From: Enterobacter huaxiensis
Lineage (GTDB): Bacteria; Pseudomonadota; Gammaproteobacteria; Enterobacterales; Enterobacteriaceae
Length of the DNA: 64,000 nt
Direction: 5' to 3'
NCBI RefSeq assembly: GCF_003594935.2
Contig: NZ_CP043342.1
Location: forward strand, 3,658,001-3,722,000
This document shows positions 10,877 to 19,462 of this stretch, piece by piece. Position numbers and translations under genes: made by a program. Within the stretch, counting starts at the first letter, position 1. Each line of letters begins with the position of its first letter. Below the pieces are notes generated by a model. That model was given only the letters and a program-made list of their open reading frames with translations. It made no database searches and was not told where the DNA came from.

Positions 10877-11123
10877 GATTATCACTTCCCTTCGGAATAA
10901 GTTCTTTATTTAATACACGAAGTTATCTTGCTAATCCAGATATATATTTTTTGCTTATGACAGAAAAAAGACGCCCAATAATAAAATGACAGTCTATTAT
11001 TACAGGTTTATGACAATAATATTTCAAGTGAATGAAAGATATATTACACGCGCGAGAAAAGGCCTTTTTTTAATAAGGTTATTTTAGCTGGTAGTACGCT
11101 GAGGATGTGAAGGGGGCAGAAAT
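10877..11123. other. AT-rich gene-free stretch between RHH module and ffs
   Basis: 247 nt of markedly AT-rich sequence with no supportable gene. It holds three direct copies of ATGACA (10957, 10986, 11010) and an inverted pair AATAATA/TATTATT around 10978-11000. It should contain the promoter of the RHH module on the minus strand; no clean -35/-10 pair was assigned. Confidence 0.5.
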
Positions 11124-11237
11124 GGGTGGGGGCCCTGCCAGCTACATCCCGGCACACACGTCGTCTGCCCTGGCTGCTTCCTTCCGGACCTGACCTGGTG
11201 AACAGAGTAGCGTTGCGGGAGAACCAACAGAGCCCCC
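11124..11237 (-). ncRNA. ffs: 4.5S RNA of the signal recognition particle
   Basis: 114-nt RNA, the same length as in E. coli. Read on the minus strand it begins GGGGGCTCTGTTGGTTCTCC, contains the conserved tetraloop/Ffh-binding segment CAGGTCCGGAAGGAAGCAGC, and ends GGCAGGGCCCCCACCC, which pairs with the 5' end. It binds Ffh to target inner-membrane proteins to FtsY and SecYEG. It is flanked by atl as in E. coli; on the other side the E. coli neighbour ybaA is absent. Confidence 0.98.
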
Positions 11238-11398
11238 ATTGAGAGCGTTGATAACCAACGCGCAGCCGCATTATCCCTGTGCTGCCCAGCAATTGCAAGC
11301 CGCTGAGATCTGGATGCTGGTTTATTGCGCAAACTGGCGCAGCAATCAGCGCAGTCTTCGTTTAACATGATGCCATTATCTTCGCGGCCGAAATAACA

Positions 11399-11710
11399 AT
11401 GAACGAACAAGACTCTTTTCCCCAGCGCGTATGGCAAATTGTGGCCTCTATCCCGGAGGGCTATGTCACCACCTATGGTGACGTTGCGCGGCTTGCGGGT
11501 TCTCCTCGCGCGGCGCGCCAGGTGGGCGGCGTGCTGAAACGGCTGCCGGAAGGAAGTACGTTGCCCTGGTATCGGGTGGTAAATCGCCACGGCGCGATTT
11601 CACTCACCGGGCCAGATTTGCAGCGCCAGCGTCAGGCACTGTTGTCAGAGGGGGTACACGTATCGGGATCGGGGCAAATCGACTTGCAGAAGTATCGCTG
11701 GAGATACTGA
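11399..11710 (+). CDS. atl: Alkyltransferase-like DNA-binding protein
   Basis: 103-residue Atl/YbaZ protein. It resembles the C-terminal DNA-binding half of O6-alkylguanine-DNA alkyltransferases (VWQIVASIPEGYVTTYGDVA, then GSPRAARQVGGVLKRLPEG), but the active-site PCHRV is LPWYRVVN: tryptophan replaces the alkyl-accepting cysteine. Such proteins bind and flip O6-alkylguanine without repairing it and hand the lesion to nucleotide excision repair. It is convergent with ybaY across a short hairpin, in its usual place beside ffs. Confidence 0.93.
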   Translation: MNEQDSFPQRVWQIVASIPEGYVTTYGDVARLAGSPRAARQVGGVLKRLPEGSTLPWYRVVNRHGAISLTGPDLQRQRQALLSEGVHVSGSGQIDLQKYRWRY

Positions 11711-11733
11711 CGCCCTCTTCAGCGAAGAGGGCG
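11711..11733. terminator. Hairpin between atl and ybaY
   Basis: CGCCCTCTTC and GAAGAGGGCG form a perfect 10-bp stem with a 3-nt loop directly after the atl stop. There is no T-run on either side, so its strength as an intrinsic terminator is doubtful. Confidence 0.55.
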
Positions 11734-11743
11734 TAAGGCGAGA

Positions 11744-12271
11744 TTACAGCTGAGTAGGCGGTGTAGGCAGCGCTGGCTGATTAGCCTGCGGCGACAGAGG
11801 TACTTCTGTTTGCTGCACCGGCACCAGGTTCAGGTCGACCTTGGTCCCACCGTTGTTGACCGCTTCCTGCACGGTATCGGTAATAAAGACCAGCTTGTCG
11901 TTGATCGTTACTGCCGCACTCAGCAGGATACGCGCGTTGGGCTGCACGTCTGATGGGTTATACGGCAACACGAAGCTGAACGGCGCCTGTTTACCCTCTG
12001 TACGAACGGCACGCTGCGCCAGCACCTTCGACGGCGCATCGGCCAGGGACGCATCAGACAGCGTTACGGTTAATACCGCGTCTGGCGGTAAGGCGACTTT
12101 CTGCTTAATCCAGATAGTACCGGAAACATTTGGCTGCTGAATGGACTGCTGTGAAAGTGTGTTTATTCCATTCGCATCTGCAGTGGGCACCGGAACCTGC
12201 GCGCTCTTACCGGCACAGGCGGACAACGCCACCGCAATAGCTACACCACTTAGCATTGGCACGAGTTTCAT
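11744..12271 (-). CDS. ybaY: YbaY-family lipoprotein
   Basis: 175-residue predicted lipoprotein. The signal peptide MKLVPMLSGVAIAVALSAC has a lipobox LSAC with Cys19 as the acylated residue; Ala at +2 allows outer-membrane sorting. The body (about 45-150) is the YbaY/YscW beta domain with SGTIWIKQKVALPPDAVLTV and FSFVLPYNPSDV. The tail is proline- and glutamine-rich. In pilotin-like relatives this domain helps secretin or complex assembly, but the role of YbaY itself is unknown. It is slightly shorter than E. coli YbaY. Confidence 0.9.
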   Translation of the reverse strand: MKLVPMLSGVAIAVALSACAGKSAQVPVPTADANGINTLSQQSIQQPNVSGTIWIKQKVALPPDAVLTVTLSDASLADAPSKVLAQRAVRTEGKQAPFSFVLPYNPSDVQPNARILLSAAVTINDKLVFITDTVQEAVNNGGTKVDLNLVPVQQTEVPLSPQANQPALPTPPTQL

Positions 12272-12475
12272 TGAAGTCTCCTTATCATCAATGCACCAGC
12301 GGGATCGATCCCATCCGATGTCGTTTCATTCACATAACGTAAACAAGTGTGGCACAAATCACTGATTAATGCCTAATTTCGTCCCGATATTCAGACTAAT
12401 CTACCCATCGGACCACTTTCATTTCTGCGTTATACTCAGCCTATCTATCGCCACGGCGTTTTATTGAGGACGACT

Positions 12476-13336
12476 ATGAGTCAGGCACTGAACAATCTGC
12501 TGACATTACTGAACCTGGAAAAAATTGAGGAAGGACTCTTCCGTGGACAGAGCGAAGATCTCGGCTTACGCCAGGTTTTCGGGGGACAGGTCGTGGGACA
12601 GGCGCTGTATGCCGCGAAGGAAACCGTCCCTGCAGACCGTCTGGTGCACTCATTTCACAGCTATTTCTTACGCCCTGGCGACAGCGCAAAACCTATCGTG
12701 TACGACGTTGAAGTTTTACGCGACGGCAACAGCTTCAGCGCACGCCGCGTGGCGGCCATTCAGCATGGCAAGCCGATCTTTTACATGACCGCCTCATTCC
12801 AGGCGCCGGAGCCGGGCTACGAACATCAAAAAACGATGCCGCCCGCTCCCGCTCCGGACGATTTGAAATCTGAAACGGAGATTGCCCGGGCGCTGGCGCA
12901 TCTGCTGCCCCCTCAGGTGAAAGAGAAATTTCTGTGTGACAAACCGCTGGAGATTCGTCCTGTCGAATTCCATAACCCGATGAAAGGCCACACCGCTGAA
13001 CCCAGGCGTCAGGTCTGGATGCGAGCCAATGGCGCCGTGCCGGAAGATCTTCGCGTACATCAGTACCTGCTGGGCTACGCGTCTGATTTCAACTTCCTGC
13101 CGGTTGCGCTACAGCCGCACGGCGTTGGGTTCCTGGAGAAAGGGATGCAGGTCGCAACCATTGACCACTCCATGTGGTTCCACCGTCCGTTTGATATGAA
13201 TGAATGGCTGCTCTACAGCGTGGAGAGTACGTCAGCGTCGAGCGCTCGCGGGTTTGTGCGTGGGGAGTTTTATACGCAGGACGGCGTGCTGGTGGCTTCT
13301 ACGGTGCAGGAAGGGGTGATGCGTAACAGAGGGTGA
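12476..13336 (+). CDS. tesB: Acyl-CoA thioesterase II
   Basis: 286-residue double-hotdog thioesterase that hydrolyses medium- and long-chain acyl-CoA to free fatty acid and CoA in the cytoplasm; same length as E. coli TesB. The catalytic triad is Asp204 (YASDFNFLP), Thr228 (VATIDHSMW) and Gln278 (STVQEGVMR). The start at 12476 follows GAGGA; an in-frame upstream ATG at 12464 lacks a ribosome site. Convergent with amtB, from which it is separated by an inverted repeat and a terminator. Confidence 0.97.
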   Translation: MSQALNNLLTLLNLEKIEEGLFRGQSEDLGLRQVFGGQVVGQALYAAKETVPADRLVHSFHSYFLRPGDSAKPIVYDVEVLRDGNSFSARRVAAIQHGKPIFYMTASFQAPEPGYEHQKTMPPAPAPDDLKSETEIARALAHLLPPQVKEKFLCDKPLEIRPVEFHNPMKGHTAEPRRQVWMRANGAVPEDLRVHQYLLGYASDFNFLPVALQPHGVGFLEKGMQVATIDHSMWFHRPFDMNEWLLYSVESTSASSARGFVRGEFYTQDGVLVASTVQEGVMRNRG

Positions 13337-13348
13337 TGTTGTGCGGCC

Positions 13349-13386
13349 TGATGCCCTCACCCTGACCCTCTCCCACGGGGAGAGGG
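13349..13386. repeat. Intergenic inverted-repeat element
   Basis: The sequence after tesB contains CCCTCACCCTGACCCTCTCC followed by a hairpin CCCTCTCCC-acg-GGGAGAGGG (13366-13386). This resembles a dispersed intergenic repeat common in Enterobacter and Klebsiella genomes. A truncated relative (GCCCTCTCCCTAACCC) lies at 52165-52180. Confidence 0.6.
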
Positions 13387-13396
13387 AATACATACT

Positions 13397-13422
13397 AAAA
13401 ACGGCAACGAAGTTGCCGTTTT
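13397..13422 (-). terminator. amtB terminator
   Basis: On the minus strand AAAACGGCAAC, a 3-nt loop and GTTGCCGTTTTT: an 11-bp stem ending in a T-run just after the amtB stop. It is symmetric enough to stop tesB transcripts too. Confidence 0.85.
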
Positions 13423-13430
13423 GCTGTTTA

Positions 13431-14717
13431 TTAGGCGTTATACGCATTCTCGCCGTGGCTGTTGACGTCCAGACCTTCGCGCTCCTGCTCTTCCGGTACG
13501 CGCAGACCCACCGTCATGTCCGCCAGCTTGTAGCCGATAAACGCAACCACGCCAGACCAGACGACGGTAATCGCGATACTTTCCAGCTGTACCAGCACCT
13601 GGTGAACCATCGTTACGCCTTCTGCATAACCTACGCCACCCAGAGATTTCGCGGCAAAGATACCGGTCATGATACAGCCGACGATGCCGCACACGCCGTG
13701 TACGCCGAACACGTCACAAGGGTCATCAACGCGCAGAACGCGCTTCAGCGCCGTCACGCCCCACAGCCCGGCCAGACCCGCCACGATGCCAACCAGCAGC
13801 GCGCCGCCGACGCCAACGTAGCCACACGCCGGGGTGATACCGACCAGTCCAGCAATCGCACCAGAACAGGCGCCCAGCAGAGACGGTTTACCGCGTACGG
13901 CCCACTCGCCGAAGACCCAGGAGAGAATCGCGCCCGCCGTGGCAACAACCGTGTTCACGAAGGCCAGCGCTGCGATTTCGTTCGCTGCACTTGCTGAACC
14001 GGCGTTGAAGCCGAACCAGCCAAAGTAAAGGATGGCTGTACCGGTGAACACCATCGGCAGGTTGTGCGGTTTGAATGCTTCCTTACCGAAGCCCACGCGT
14101 TTGCCAATCAGGTATGCCCCCACGAGACCTGCTACAGCGGCGTTGATGTGAACAACGGTACCGCCTGCAAAGTCCATCGCACCATGAGACGCCAGCAGAC
14201 CGCCGCCCCAGACCATATGCGCAATCGGCACATAGGAGAGCGTCAGCCAGACCACGACGAAGATCAGGACGGCAGAGAAGCGAATACGTTCCGCCAGCGC
14301 GCCGACAATCAGCCCTACGGTGATACAGGCGAACGAGCCCTGGAACGCAACGTGGATGTACTGATAAAAACTGCCCATCAGCGCGGTCAGCTCAATATTC
14401 TTTAGCATTGCCCAGTTAAAGCTGCCGAAGAAGGCGTTACCTTCACCGAAGGCCAGCGAGTAGCCGTAGACAACCCACAGCACGCAGACCAGTGCGAACG
14501 TCACGGCAACCTGCGTCAGCATGGAGAGAACGTTTTTGCCGCGGATCAGGCCGCCATAGAACAGCGCAATGCCCGGAATAGTCATGAACAGCACCAGCGC
14601 GGTGCAGATCATCATAAAAGCGTTATCGGCTTTGTCTGCCACCGCAGGCGCAGCCAATGCCAGGCCCGGCAGCAGTGCCAGCGACCCCAGACCCGTTTTG
14701 AGTGTTGCTATCTTCAT
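13431..14717 (-). CDS. amtB: Ammonium channel
   Basis: 428-residue Amt/Rh channel, the same length as E. coli AmtB. It has a cleavable signal peptide (residues 1-22, LALLPGLALAAP) and eleven membrane helices. Family landmarks include FYGGLIRGKNVLSML, FQGSFACITVGLIVGALAER, the pore-histidine segments around DFAGGTVVHINAAVAGLVGA and DPCDVFGVHGVCGIVGCIMTG. It conducts ammonium at low external concentration and is blocked by non-uridylylated GlnK. It starts 35 nt after glnK in the same operon. The start at 14717 matches MKIATLKTGLG of E. coli. Confidence 0.98.
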   Translation of the reverse strand: MKIATLKTGLGSLALLPGLALAAPAVADKADNAFMMICTALVLFMTIPGIALFYGGLIRGKNVLSMLTQVAVTFALVCVLWVVYGYSLAFGEGNAFFGSFNWAMLKNIELTALMGSFYQYIHVAFQGSFACITVGLIVGALAERIRFSAVLIFVVVWLTLSYVPIAHMVWGGGLLASHGAMDFAGGTVVHINAAVAGLVGAYLIGKRVGFGKEAFKPHNLPMVFTGTAILYFGWFGFNAGSASAANEIAALAFVNTVVATAGAILSWVFGEWAVRGKPSLLGACSGAIAGLVGITPACGYVGVGGALLVGIVAGLAGLWGVTALKRVLRVDDPCDVFGVHGVCGIVGCIMTGIFAAKSLGGVGYAEGVTMVHQVLVQLESIAITVVWSGVVAFIGYKLADMTVGLRVPEEQEREGLDVNSHGENAYNA

Positions 14718-14752
14718 TTTCTCGATCCCTATCACTGTGTGCCAGGCGTTAT

Positions 14753-15091
14753 TTACAGTGCCGCTTCGTCAGATTCGCCTGTACGGATGCGAATGACGCG
14801 CTGCAGTTCAGCAACGAAAATTTTGCCGTCGCCAATTTTGCCGGTGTAGGCCGCTTTGCTGATGATATCGATGACTTCATCGAGCTGATCGTCCGCAATG
14901 GCCACATCAATTTTTACTTTTGGCAGGAAGTTAACGCTGTATTCCGCCCCGCGATAAAGCTCGGCATGACCCTTCTGACGACCAAAGCCTTTCACTTCGG
15001 TGACAGTCAGTCCCTGAATACCCATGGAAGACAACGCTTCACGCACGTCTTCGAGTTTGAATGGTTTGATTACAACCGTAACCAGCTTCAT
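14753..15091 (-). CDS. glnK: Nitrogen regulatory protein P-II 2
   Basis: 112-residue trimeric PII signal protein, as in E. coli. Tyr51 in the T-loop (GAEYSVNF) is the site of uridylylation by GlnD. The B-loop (TGKIGDGKIFV) binds ATP/ADP and 2-oxoglutarate. Under nitrogen sufficiency, de-uridylylated GlnK docks on AmtB and closes it. First gene of glnK-amtB, read from a perfect sigma54 promoter with an upstream NtrC site. Confidence 0.98.
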   Translation of the reverse strand: MKLVTVVIKPFKLEDVREALSSMGIQGLTVTEVKGFGRQKGHAELYRGAEYSVNFLPKVKIDVAIADDQLDEVIDIISKAAYTGKIGDGKIFVAELQRVIRIRTGESDEAAL

Positions 15092-15143
15092 AAATCCCCT
15101 CCAGTCAGAATTCGGTAATGGCCGCAGCTAACACGAAAGATAT

Positions 15144-15159
15144 TGCAAGGGGTGTGCCA
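15144..15159 (-). promoter_or_regulatory. Sigma54 promoter of glnK-amtB
   Basis: On the minus strand TGGCAC, 5 nt, TTGCA: an exact match to the -24/-12 consensus, 53-68 nt upstream of the glnK start. It fits NtrC-dependent activation in nitrogen limitation. Confidence 0.92.
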
Positions 15160-15224
15160 GAATTGAAAACAGAGGGGAAACGCGGCGTAACGTGCCTGAA
15201 ATAGCGCGCTCTCACGTTGTGGCG

Positions 15225-15259
15225 AAAAAAAACGCACCATGACGGTGCAGGGTGCGTTT
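15225..15259 (-). terminator. mdlB terminator (overlaps NtrC box)
   Basis: On the minus strand AAACGCACC, a 12-nt loop, GGTGCGTT and a run of T: an intrinsic terminator shape. Because mdlB (ending at 15312) and glnK run the same way, it would end mdlAB transcripts before glnK. The second arm and loop contain the NtrC site. Confidence 0.72.
15233..15249. promoter_or_regulatory. NtrC binding site
   Basis: On the minus strand TGCACC, 5 nt, GGTGCG: one mismatch to the NtrC consensus TGCACC-N5-GGTGCA. Its centre is about 108 nt upstream of the expected glnK transcription start, a usual enhancer distance. A further half-site TGCACC lies at 15266-15271. Confidence 0.75.
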
Positions 15260-15311
15260 CCATTTTGCACCAACAGCTGAGGCTGTCAGCGCGTTGCCTG
15301 TTTTTGGTGCA

Positions 15312-17093
15312 TCAGGCGCTAAGCGACTCTTCTTCCCGCGCGCTGGCAGCCAGCTCTTCGCCAGCCAGCTGAAGCTGGTACATCTGCCAGTAGCGCCCTT
15401 TAGCCTCAAGCAGCTGCCGGTGCGTGCCGCGTTCAACGGCCTGGCCGCGATGCAGCACCAGAATGGTATCCGCCTCGACGATGGTTGAGAGACGGTGGGC
15501 AATGACGACCAGCGTCGTGTGGTCACGGACGGCGGCCAGCGCCTGCTGAATGGCCTGCTCGGTGCCGGAGTCTATACTGGCCGTCGCTTCATCCAGAATC
15601 AGCACCTGCGGCGTTTCGATCAGCACGCGCGCCAGCGCCAAAAGCTGCTTTTGCCCGACGGAGAGGTTATTGCCCTGTTCGCCGAGCTTCGTGTTAATAC
15701 CGTCGCTTAGCCCACGCGCCAGATCGGCCAGCTGAACTTTCTCCAGCACGTCCCAGACCCGATCCTGGGTAAAAGGCCGCCCCAGCGTGACGTTGGCGTA
15801 AAAGGTATCGGCCAGCACGACCGGGTCCTGCTGCACCATCGCGACGCCTTTACGCAACACATCGTGGCTAAGGGATTCCAGAGGACGCCCGTCCAGACGG
15901 ATCTCCCCCTGGGTTAACGGGTAATAGCCCATTAGCAGGCTGGCGAGGGTACTTTTACCGCTTCCGGTATGCCCCACCAGCGCGACAAATCCGCGAGAGG
16001 GAATATCCAGATTGATGTCCTGCAGCACAAGGCGATCGTCACGATAGGCAAACGAGACGTTATCAAACGCAATCGCGCCGCTTTGCAGCGGGCGGTCGTC
16101 GTTTCCGTAGGTCTGACGCGGCCTGTCCATCAGCTCAAAGACGCGCTCCCCGGCAACCACCGCCTGCTGCAGCATGGATTGCTGGGTAGTGAGTTCAATG
16201 AGGGGCTCATTAAGGCGCCCAAGGTAGCTGATAAAGGCGTAAAGCACCCCAACCTCAATAGTCCCGCGGGTTGTCAGGCCGAACATCATCAGCAGGCCGC
16301 AGAGCACCAGCGCCGAGAAAAGACTCAGCAGCGGGCGCAGCAGGAAACCGTCGAGGCGCAGCGTCTGCATACGCGCCATATAGTGCGAACGGCTCGCTTC
16401 CCCCATCCGCTCGCCAAAGCGCGCCTGCTGGCGGAACTGCTGGATGACGCTCATGCCGTTGATCACTTCGTTGAAGCCATCGTTAATATCGGCCAGATAG
16501 GCGCGCACCCGGCGAACTATTGGCGTGCTGTAGCGCTGATAAATGATCATCACAATCAGCACTGCCGGGAAAATGGCGATCGCCACCAGCGCCATGCGCC
16601 AGTCAAGGCTGAACATCGCCACCAGCATTGCGCCAACCAGCGCCGCGCTGCGAAGCACGGTCGCCACGACGGTCACGTACAGATCGCGGATCACCTCGGT
16701 GTCGTTAGTGACGCGTGAAATCACCTGCCCGACCGGCTGGGTGTCGAATTCACTCAGCGGCTGGCGAAGTGCTGCATCCATAACATCGGTACGCAGCTGC
16801 TGTACGACCCCAACCGCCGCGCGGTTAAAGAGCAGCGACTGCGCATAGTGCAGCCCCGCTGCCGTCAGCTGCAGCCCCACGTACGCCACGCCTAGCCCGG
16901 CCACCAGCCCCAGGGGCAGATAGCTTTTCGCCACCATATTGTCGATGAAATAGCTGATAAGCAGCGGGCCCGTCACTTCAGCAATCGCCGCAATCCACAG
17001 CAGTAGCACGGCGACGGAGAGCGGTTTGCGCCACGGTGAGCCGTAGGCCAGAAGACGCTTCAGCGTCGGCCACATCGTTCCGAGCTTACGCAT
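15312..17093 (-). CDS. mdlB: ABC exporter half-transporter MdlB
   Basis: 593-residue half-ABC exporter, the length of E. coli MdlB: six membrane helices (about 1-320) and an ATP-binding domain. Walker A is GHTGSGKST and Walker B is [10 protein letters not shown]. The signature loop is LSVGQKQ instead of LSGGQ, a departure also found in E. coli MdlB. It probably forms a heterodimer with MdlA; the substrate is unknown, though 'multidrug resistance-like' is the historical name. The start at 17093 ([20 protein letters not shown]) overlaps the end of mdlA by 8 nt. A much longer upstream reading frame inside mdlA is not credible. Confidence 0.95.
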   Translation of the reverse strand: MRKLGTMWPTLKRLLAYGSPWRKPLSVAVLLLWIAAIAEVTGPLLISYFIDNMVAKSYLPLGLVAGLGVAYVGLQLTAAGLHYAQSLLFNRAAVGVVQQLRTDVMDAALRQPLSEFDTQPVGQVISRVTNDTEVIRDLYVTVVATVLRSAALVGAMLVAMFSLDWRMALVAIAIFPAVLIVMIIYQRYSTPIVRRVRAYLADINDGFNEVINGMSVIQQFRQQARFGERMGEASRSHYMARMQTLRLDGFLLRPLLSLFSALVLCGLLMMFGLTTRGTIEVGVLYAFISYLGRLNEPLIELTTQQSMLQQAVVAGERVFELMDRPRQTYGNDDRPLQSGAIAFDNVSFAYRDDRLVLQDINLDIPSRGFVALVGHTGSGKSTLASLLMGYYPLTQGEIRLDGRPLESLSHDVLRKGVAMVQQDPVVLADTFYANVTLGRPFTQDRVWDVLEKVQLADLARGLSDGINTKLGEQGNNLSVGQKQLLALARVLIETPQVLILDEATASIDSGTEQAIQQALAAVRDHTTLVVIAHRLSTIVEADTILVLHRGQAVERGTHRQLLEAKGRYWQMYQLQLAGEELAASAREEESLSA

Positions 17094-18858
17094 GCGTCTC
17101 CTCCTCGTCCTGTACTGGGGCATCGTCAAGCGCCGCCTCAAGCTGCTGATAGCGGTACATATCGCGATACCAGCCCGGCTGTTCGGCAAGCCGATCGTGC
17201 TGCCCGCGCTGGGCAATGTGTCCGTGCTGCAATACCAGAATTTCACTGGCTTCCGTCAGCGCCGACAGGCGGTGGGCGCTGATGATCACCGTACGCCCTT
17301 CTCCCCACTGGCGCAGGTTGTGCAGGATCTGGTGCTCTGTGCGTCCATCAACGGCGGAAAGCGCATCGTCCAGGATCAGAATTTCAGCATTCAGCAGCAG
17401 CGCGCGGGCAATAGAAATACGCTGTTTTTGCCCGCCGGAAAGCATGACACCGCGCTCGCCAACCTCCGTTTCATACCCCTGCGGCAGACGCAAAATATCC
17501 TCGTGCACGCTGGCCAGGCGCGCCACGTTTTCGATCTCTTCCTGCGTCGCGGCAGGGTGGCCGAGAGCAATGTTGTTGGCGATGGTATCTGAGAATAAAA
17601 ACGGCGTCTGGCTGACCACCGCCAGGCGGCTGCGCCAGCCGTCTAACAGCAGGTTGGTCAGCGGAACGTCGTGGAAACGAATATCGCCCTGCGTCACGTC
17701 AAAATGTCGCTGCAGCAGCGACAGAATGGTGCTTTTACCGGATCCCGTTGGGCCGCAAATCCCCAGCATCTGGCCGGGCTGCAGCGTAAAGCTGACGTTT
17801 TCGAGCACCGGGTGGGCGGTCTGCGGATAGCTAAACGACTGGATATCGGCCTTCACCACGCCGCGCCCTTCCGGCACCGGCTCGCTGCCGTCATTCACTA
17901 CCGGCGCCTCGGCCAGCATGGCGCGAATGCGGGTGTAGGCGGCGCTGCCGCGCTCAACGATGTTAAACATCCACGCCAGGGCCAGCATCGGCCAAATCAT
18001 CAGCCCCAGATACATCGCAAAGCTGGTTAGCTGGCCAAGGGTCATTGAGCCCTGCACCACCAGCCAGCTTCCGCCGCCGATCGCCAGCAGATTTGCCGTG
18101 CCGATTGCGATATAGATCGTCGGGTCAAAACGGGCATCAATGCGCGCAACGCGCATGTTTTTTGCGCCTGTTTCTGCTGCATCGGCGGCAAACAGCGCGG
18201 ACTGACGGTCTTCCAGACCAAAGGCTTTAATCATGCGGATGCTGGTCATGCTCTCCTGGGTGCGATCGTTGAGCGATGAAAACGCCGCCTGCGCCAGCTT
18301 GAAGCGCTCGTGCAGCTTTTCACCGTAGCGATTGATCGCCAGCGCCATGACCGGCATCGGCAGCAGCGCCAGCAGGGTCAGCTGCCAGCTAATCTGGGTC
18401 GACATAACAATCAACACCGCACAGCCCATCACCAGCGAATCCACCAGCGTGAGCACCCCTTCCCCGGCGGCAAAGACCACGCGGTCCACGTCGTTGGTGG
18501 CGCGGGCGATGAGATCCCCGGTGCGGTGGCGGAGGTAAAACTCCGGGTGCTGGCGGCTTAACTGGCGATAAAAATCTTCGCGCAGCTCGACGGCCAGCTG
18601 ATAGGACGCACCGAATAAGAGAACGCGCCAGACGTAGCGCAGCAGGTAAACAATCACCGCGGTCAGCACCAGCGTGCCAACCCACATCAGCACCCGTGCG
18701 GTGGTGTAATGTTGTTCCGTAACGCCATCCACGACGTATCCCACCACCTTTGGCGGGATCAGCTGCAAAATGGCAATGATAATAAGCAAGGCCACAGCGC
18801 CGAGGTAGCGCTGCCACTCCCGACGAAAGTACCAGCTTAATTGGGCAAATAATCGCAC
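17086..18858 (-). CDS. mdlA: ABC exporter half-transporter MdlA
   Basis: 590-residue half-ABC exporter, identical in length to E. coli MdlA. The N-terminal six-helix membrane domain is followed by a nucleotide-binding domain with Walker [10 protein letters not shown], a canonical signature LSGGQKQR and Walker [13 protein letters not shown]. The D-loop after Walker B has Asp where the catalytic Glu is usual (LDDA), so the partner MdlB (LDEA) probably supplies the competent hydrolysis site. It lies 30 nt behind decR and overlaps mdlB, forming a decR-mdlA-mdlB run. Confidence 0.95.
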   Translation of the reverse strand: MRLFAQLSWYFRREWQRYLGAVALLIIIAILQLIPPKVVGYVVDGVTEQHYTTARVLMWVGTLVLTAVIVYLLRYVWRVLLFGASYQLAVELREDFYRQLSRQHPEFYLRHRTGDLIARATNDVDRVVFAAGEGVLTLVDSLVMGCAVLIVMSTQISWQLTLLALLPMPVMALAINRYGEKLHERFKLAQAAFSSLNDRTQESMTSIRMIKAFGLEDRQSALFAADAAETGAKNMRVARIDARFDPTIYIAIGTANLLAIGGGSWLVVQGSMTLGQLTSFAMYLGLMIWPMLALAWMFNIVERGSAAYTRIRAMLAEAPVVNDGSEPVPEGRGVVKADIQSFSYPQTAHPVLENVSFTLQPGQMLGICGPTGSGKSTILSLLQRHFDVTQGDIRFHDVPLTNLLLDGWRSRLAVVSQTPFLFSDTIANNIALGHPAATQEEIENVARLASVHEDILRLPQGYETEVGERGVMLSGGQKQRISIARALLLNAEILILDDALSAVDGRTEHQILHNLRQWGEGRTVIISAHRLSALTEASEILVLQHGHIAQRGQHDRLAEQPGWYRDMYRYQQLEAALDDAPVQDEEETHA

Positions 18859-18888
18859 GCGGTTTGTTCCTGAAGGTATTTAACGAAG

Positions 18889-19347
18889 TTATTCAATGGG
18901 TAGCGCAGTGGTGTACTTAATCTGTTCCATGGCGAAGCTTGAGGTGACATCCGACAAGCCCGGTACGCTGTTAACCAGCCGCTTGTAGAAATCATCGTAG
19001 CGCTTCATATCGGCGACCTGAACGCGCATCAGGTAGTCATACTCTCCGGCCATGCGCCAGAAGCCAAGCACTTCGGGCATCTCGGAAACCTGAGTCACGA
19101 ACCGACAATACCACTCGCTGCTGTGATGCTGCGTTTTTATCAGGACAAACGCCGTCAGGCCAAGCCCCAGTTTTTCGGGATCCAGGAGCGCAACGCGCCC
19201 GAGCAGAATGCCGTCATCTTCCAGCTTCTTGAGGCGTTTCCAGCAGGGTGTGGTGGTCAGATTAACGGCATCGGCCAGCGCCTGCAAAGAGAGGGTGCAG
19301 TCAGTTTGCAGCAATGAAAGCAGCTTGCGGTCAATTTTATCTAGCAT
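18889..19347 (-). CDS. decR: Lrp/AsnC-family regulator of cysteine detoxification
   Basis: 152-residue Lrp-family regulator, the same length as E. coli DecR (YbaO). The N-terminal helix-turn-helix is at about 20-41 ([20 protein letters not shown]) and the C-terminal RAM effector domain at about 65-145 ([20 protein letters not shown]). In E. coli it activates cysteine degradation genes when cysteine is abundant. Here it faces a cysteine desulfhydrase gene, a direct candidate target. The start at 19347 ([10 protein letters not shown]) follows GAGGTG; an in-frame GTG at 19353 is inside that ribosome site. Confidence 0.93.
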   Translation of the reverse strand: MLDKIDRKLLSLLQTDCTLSLQALADAVNLTTTPCWKRLKKLEDDGILLGRVALLDPEKLGLGLTAFVLIKTQHHSSEWYCRFVTQVSEMPEVLGFWRMAGEYDYLMRVQVADMKRYDDFYKRLVNSVPGLSDVTSSFAMEQIKYTTALPIE

Positions 19348-19359
19348 ACCCACCTCATA

Positions 19360-19374
19360 GAGAAAATTTTTCTC
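19360..19374. promoter_or_regulatory. Candidate DecR operator
   Basis: GAGAAAATTTTTCTC, a 15-nt near-perfect palindrome, lies in the 115-nt gap between decR and cdsH. A second A/T-rich relative (CAACAATTTTTTCTG) is at about 19402-19416. AT-rich palindromes of this length are typical of Lrp/AsnC sites; the DecR motif itself was not known to me. Confidence 0.42.
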
Positions 19375-19462
19375 CCTTCATTCTATTTTAAAGGCCAGAT
19401 AGCAACAATTTTTTCTGTGCTTTTCGCTATGCTGGGCACAAAATGACAAACGGATAAACACG

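Noticed and set aside
10957..11015. Three ATGACA repeats as a mini CRISPR or iteron origin
   Set aside because: Six-base repeats with unequal spacing are too short and too few; no replication gene is nearby.
10877..11123. Possible small protein or RNA gene in the AT-rich gap
   Set aside because: No open frame with a ribosome site and no promoter-terminator pair could be assigned; listed only as an AT-rich region.
17093..17246. A 51-residue N-terminal extension of mdlB
   Set aside because: It lies within mdlA in another frame and is absent from E. coli MdlB, whose 593-residue length is reproduced from the ATG at 17093.
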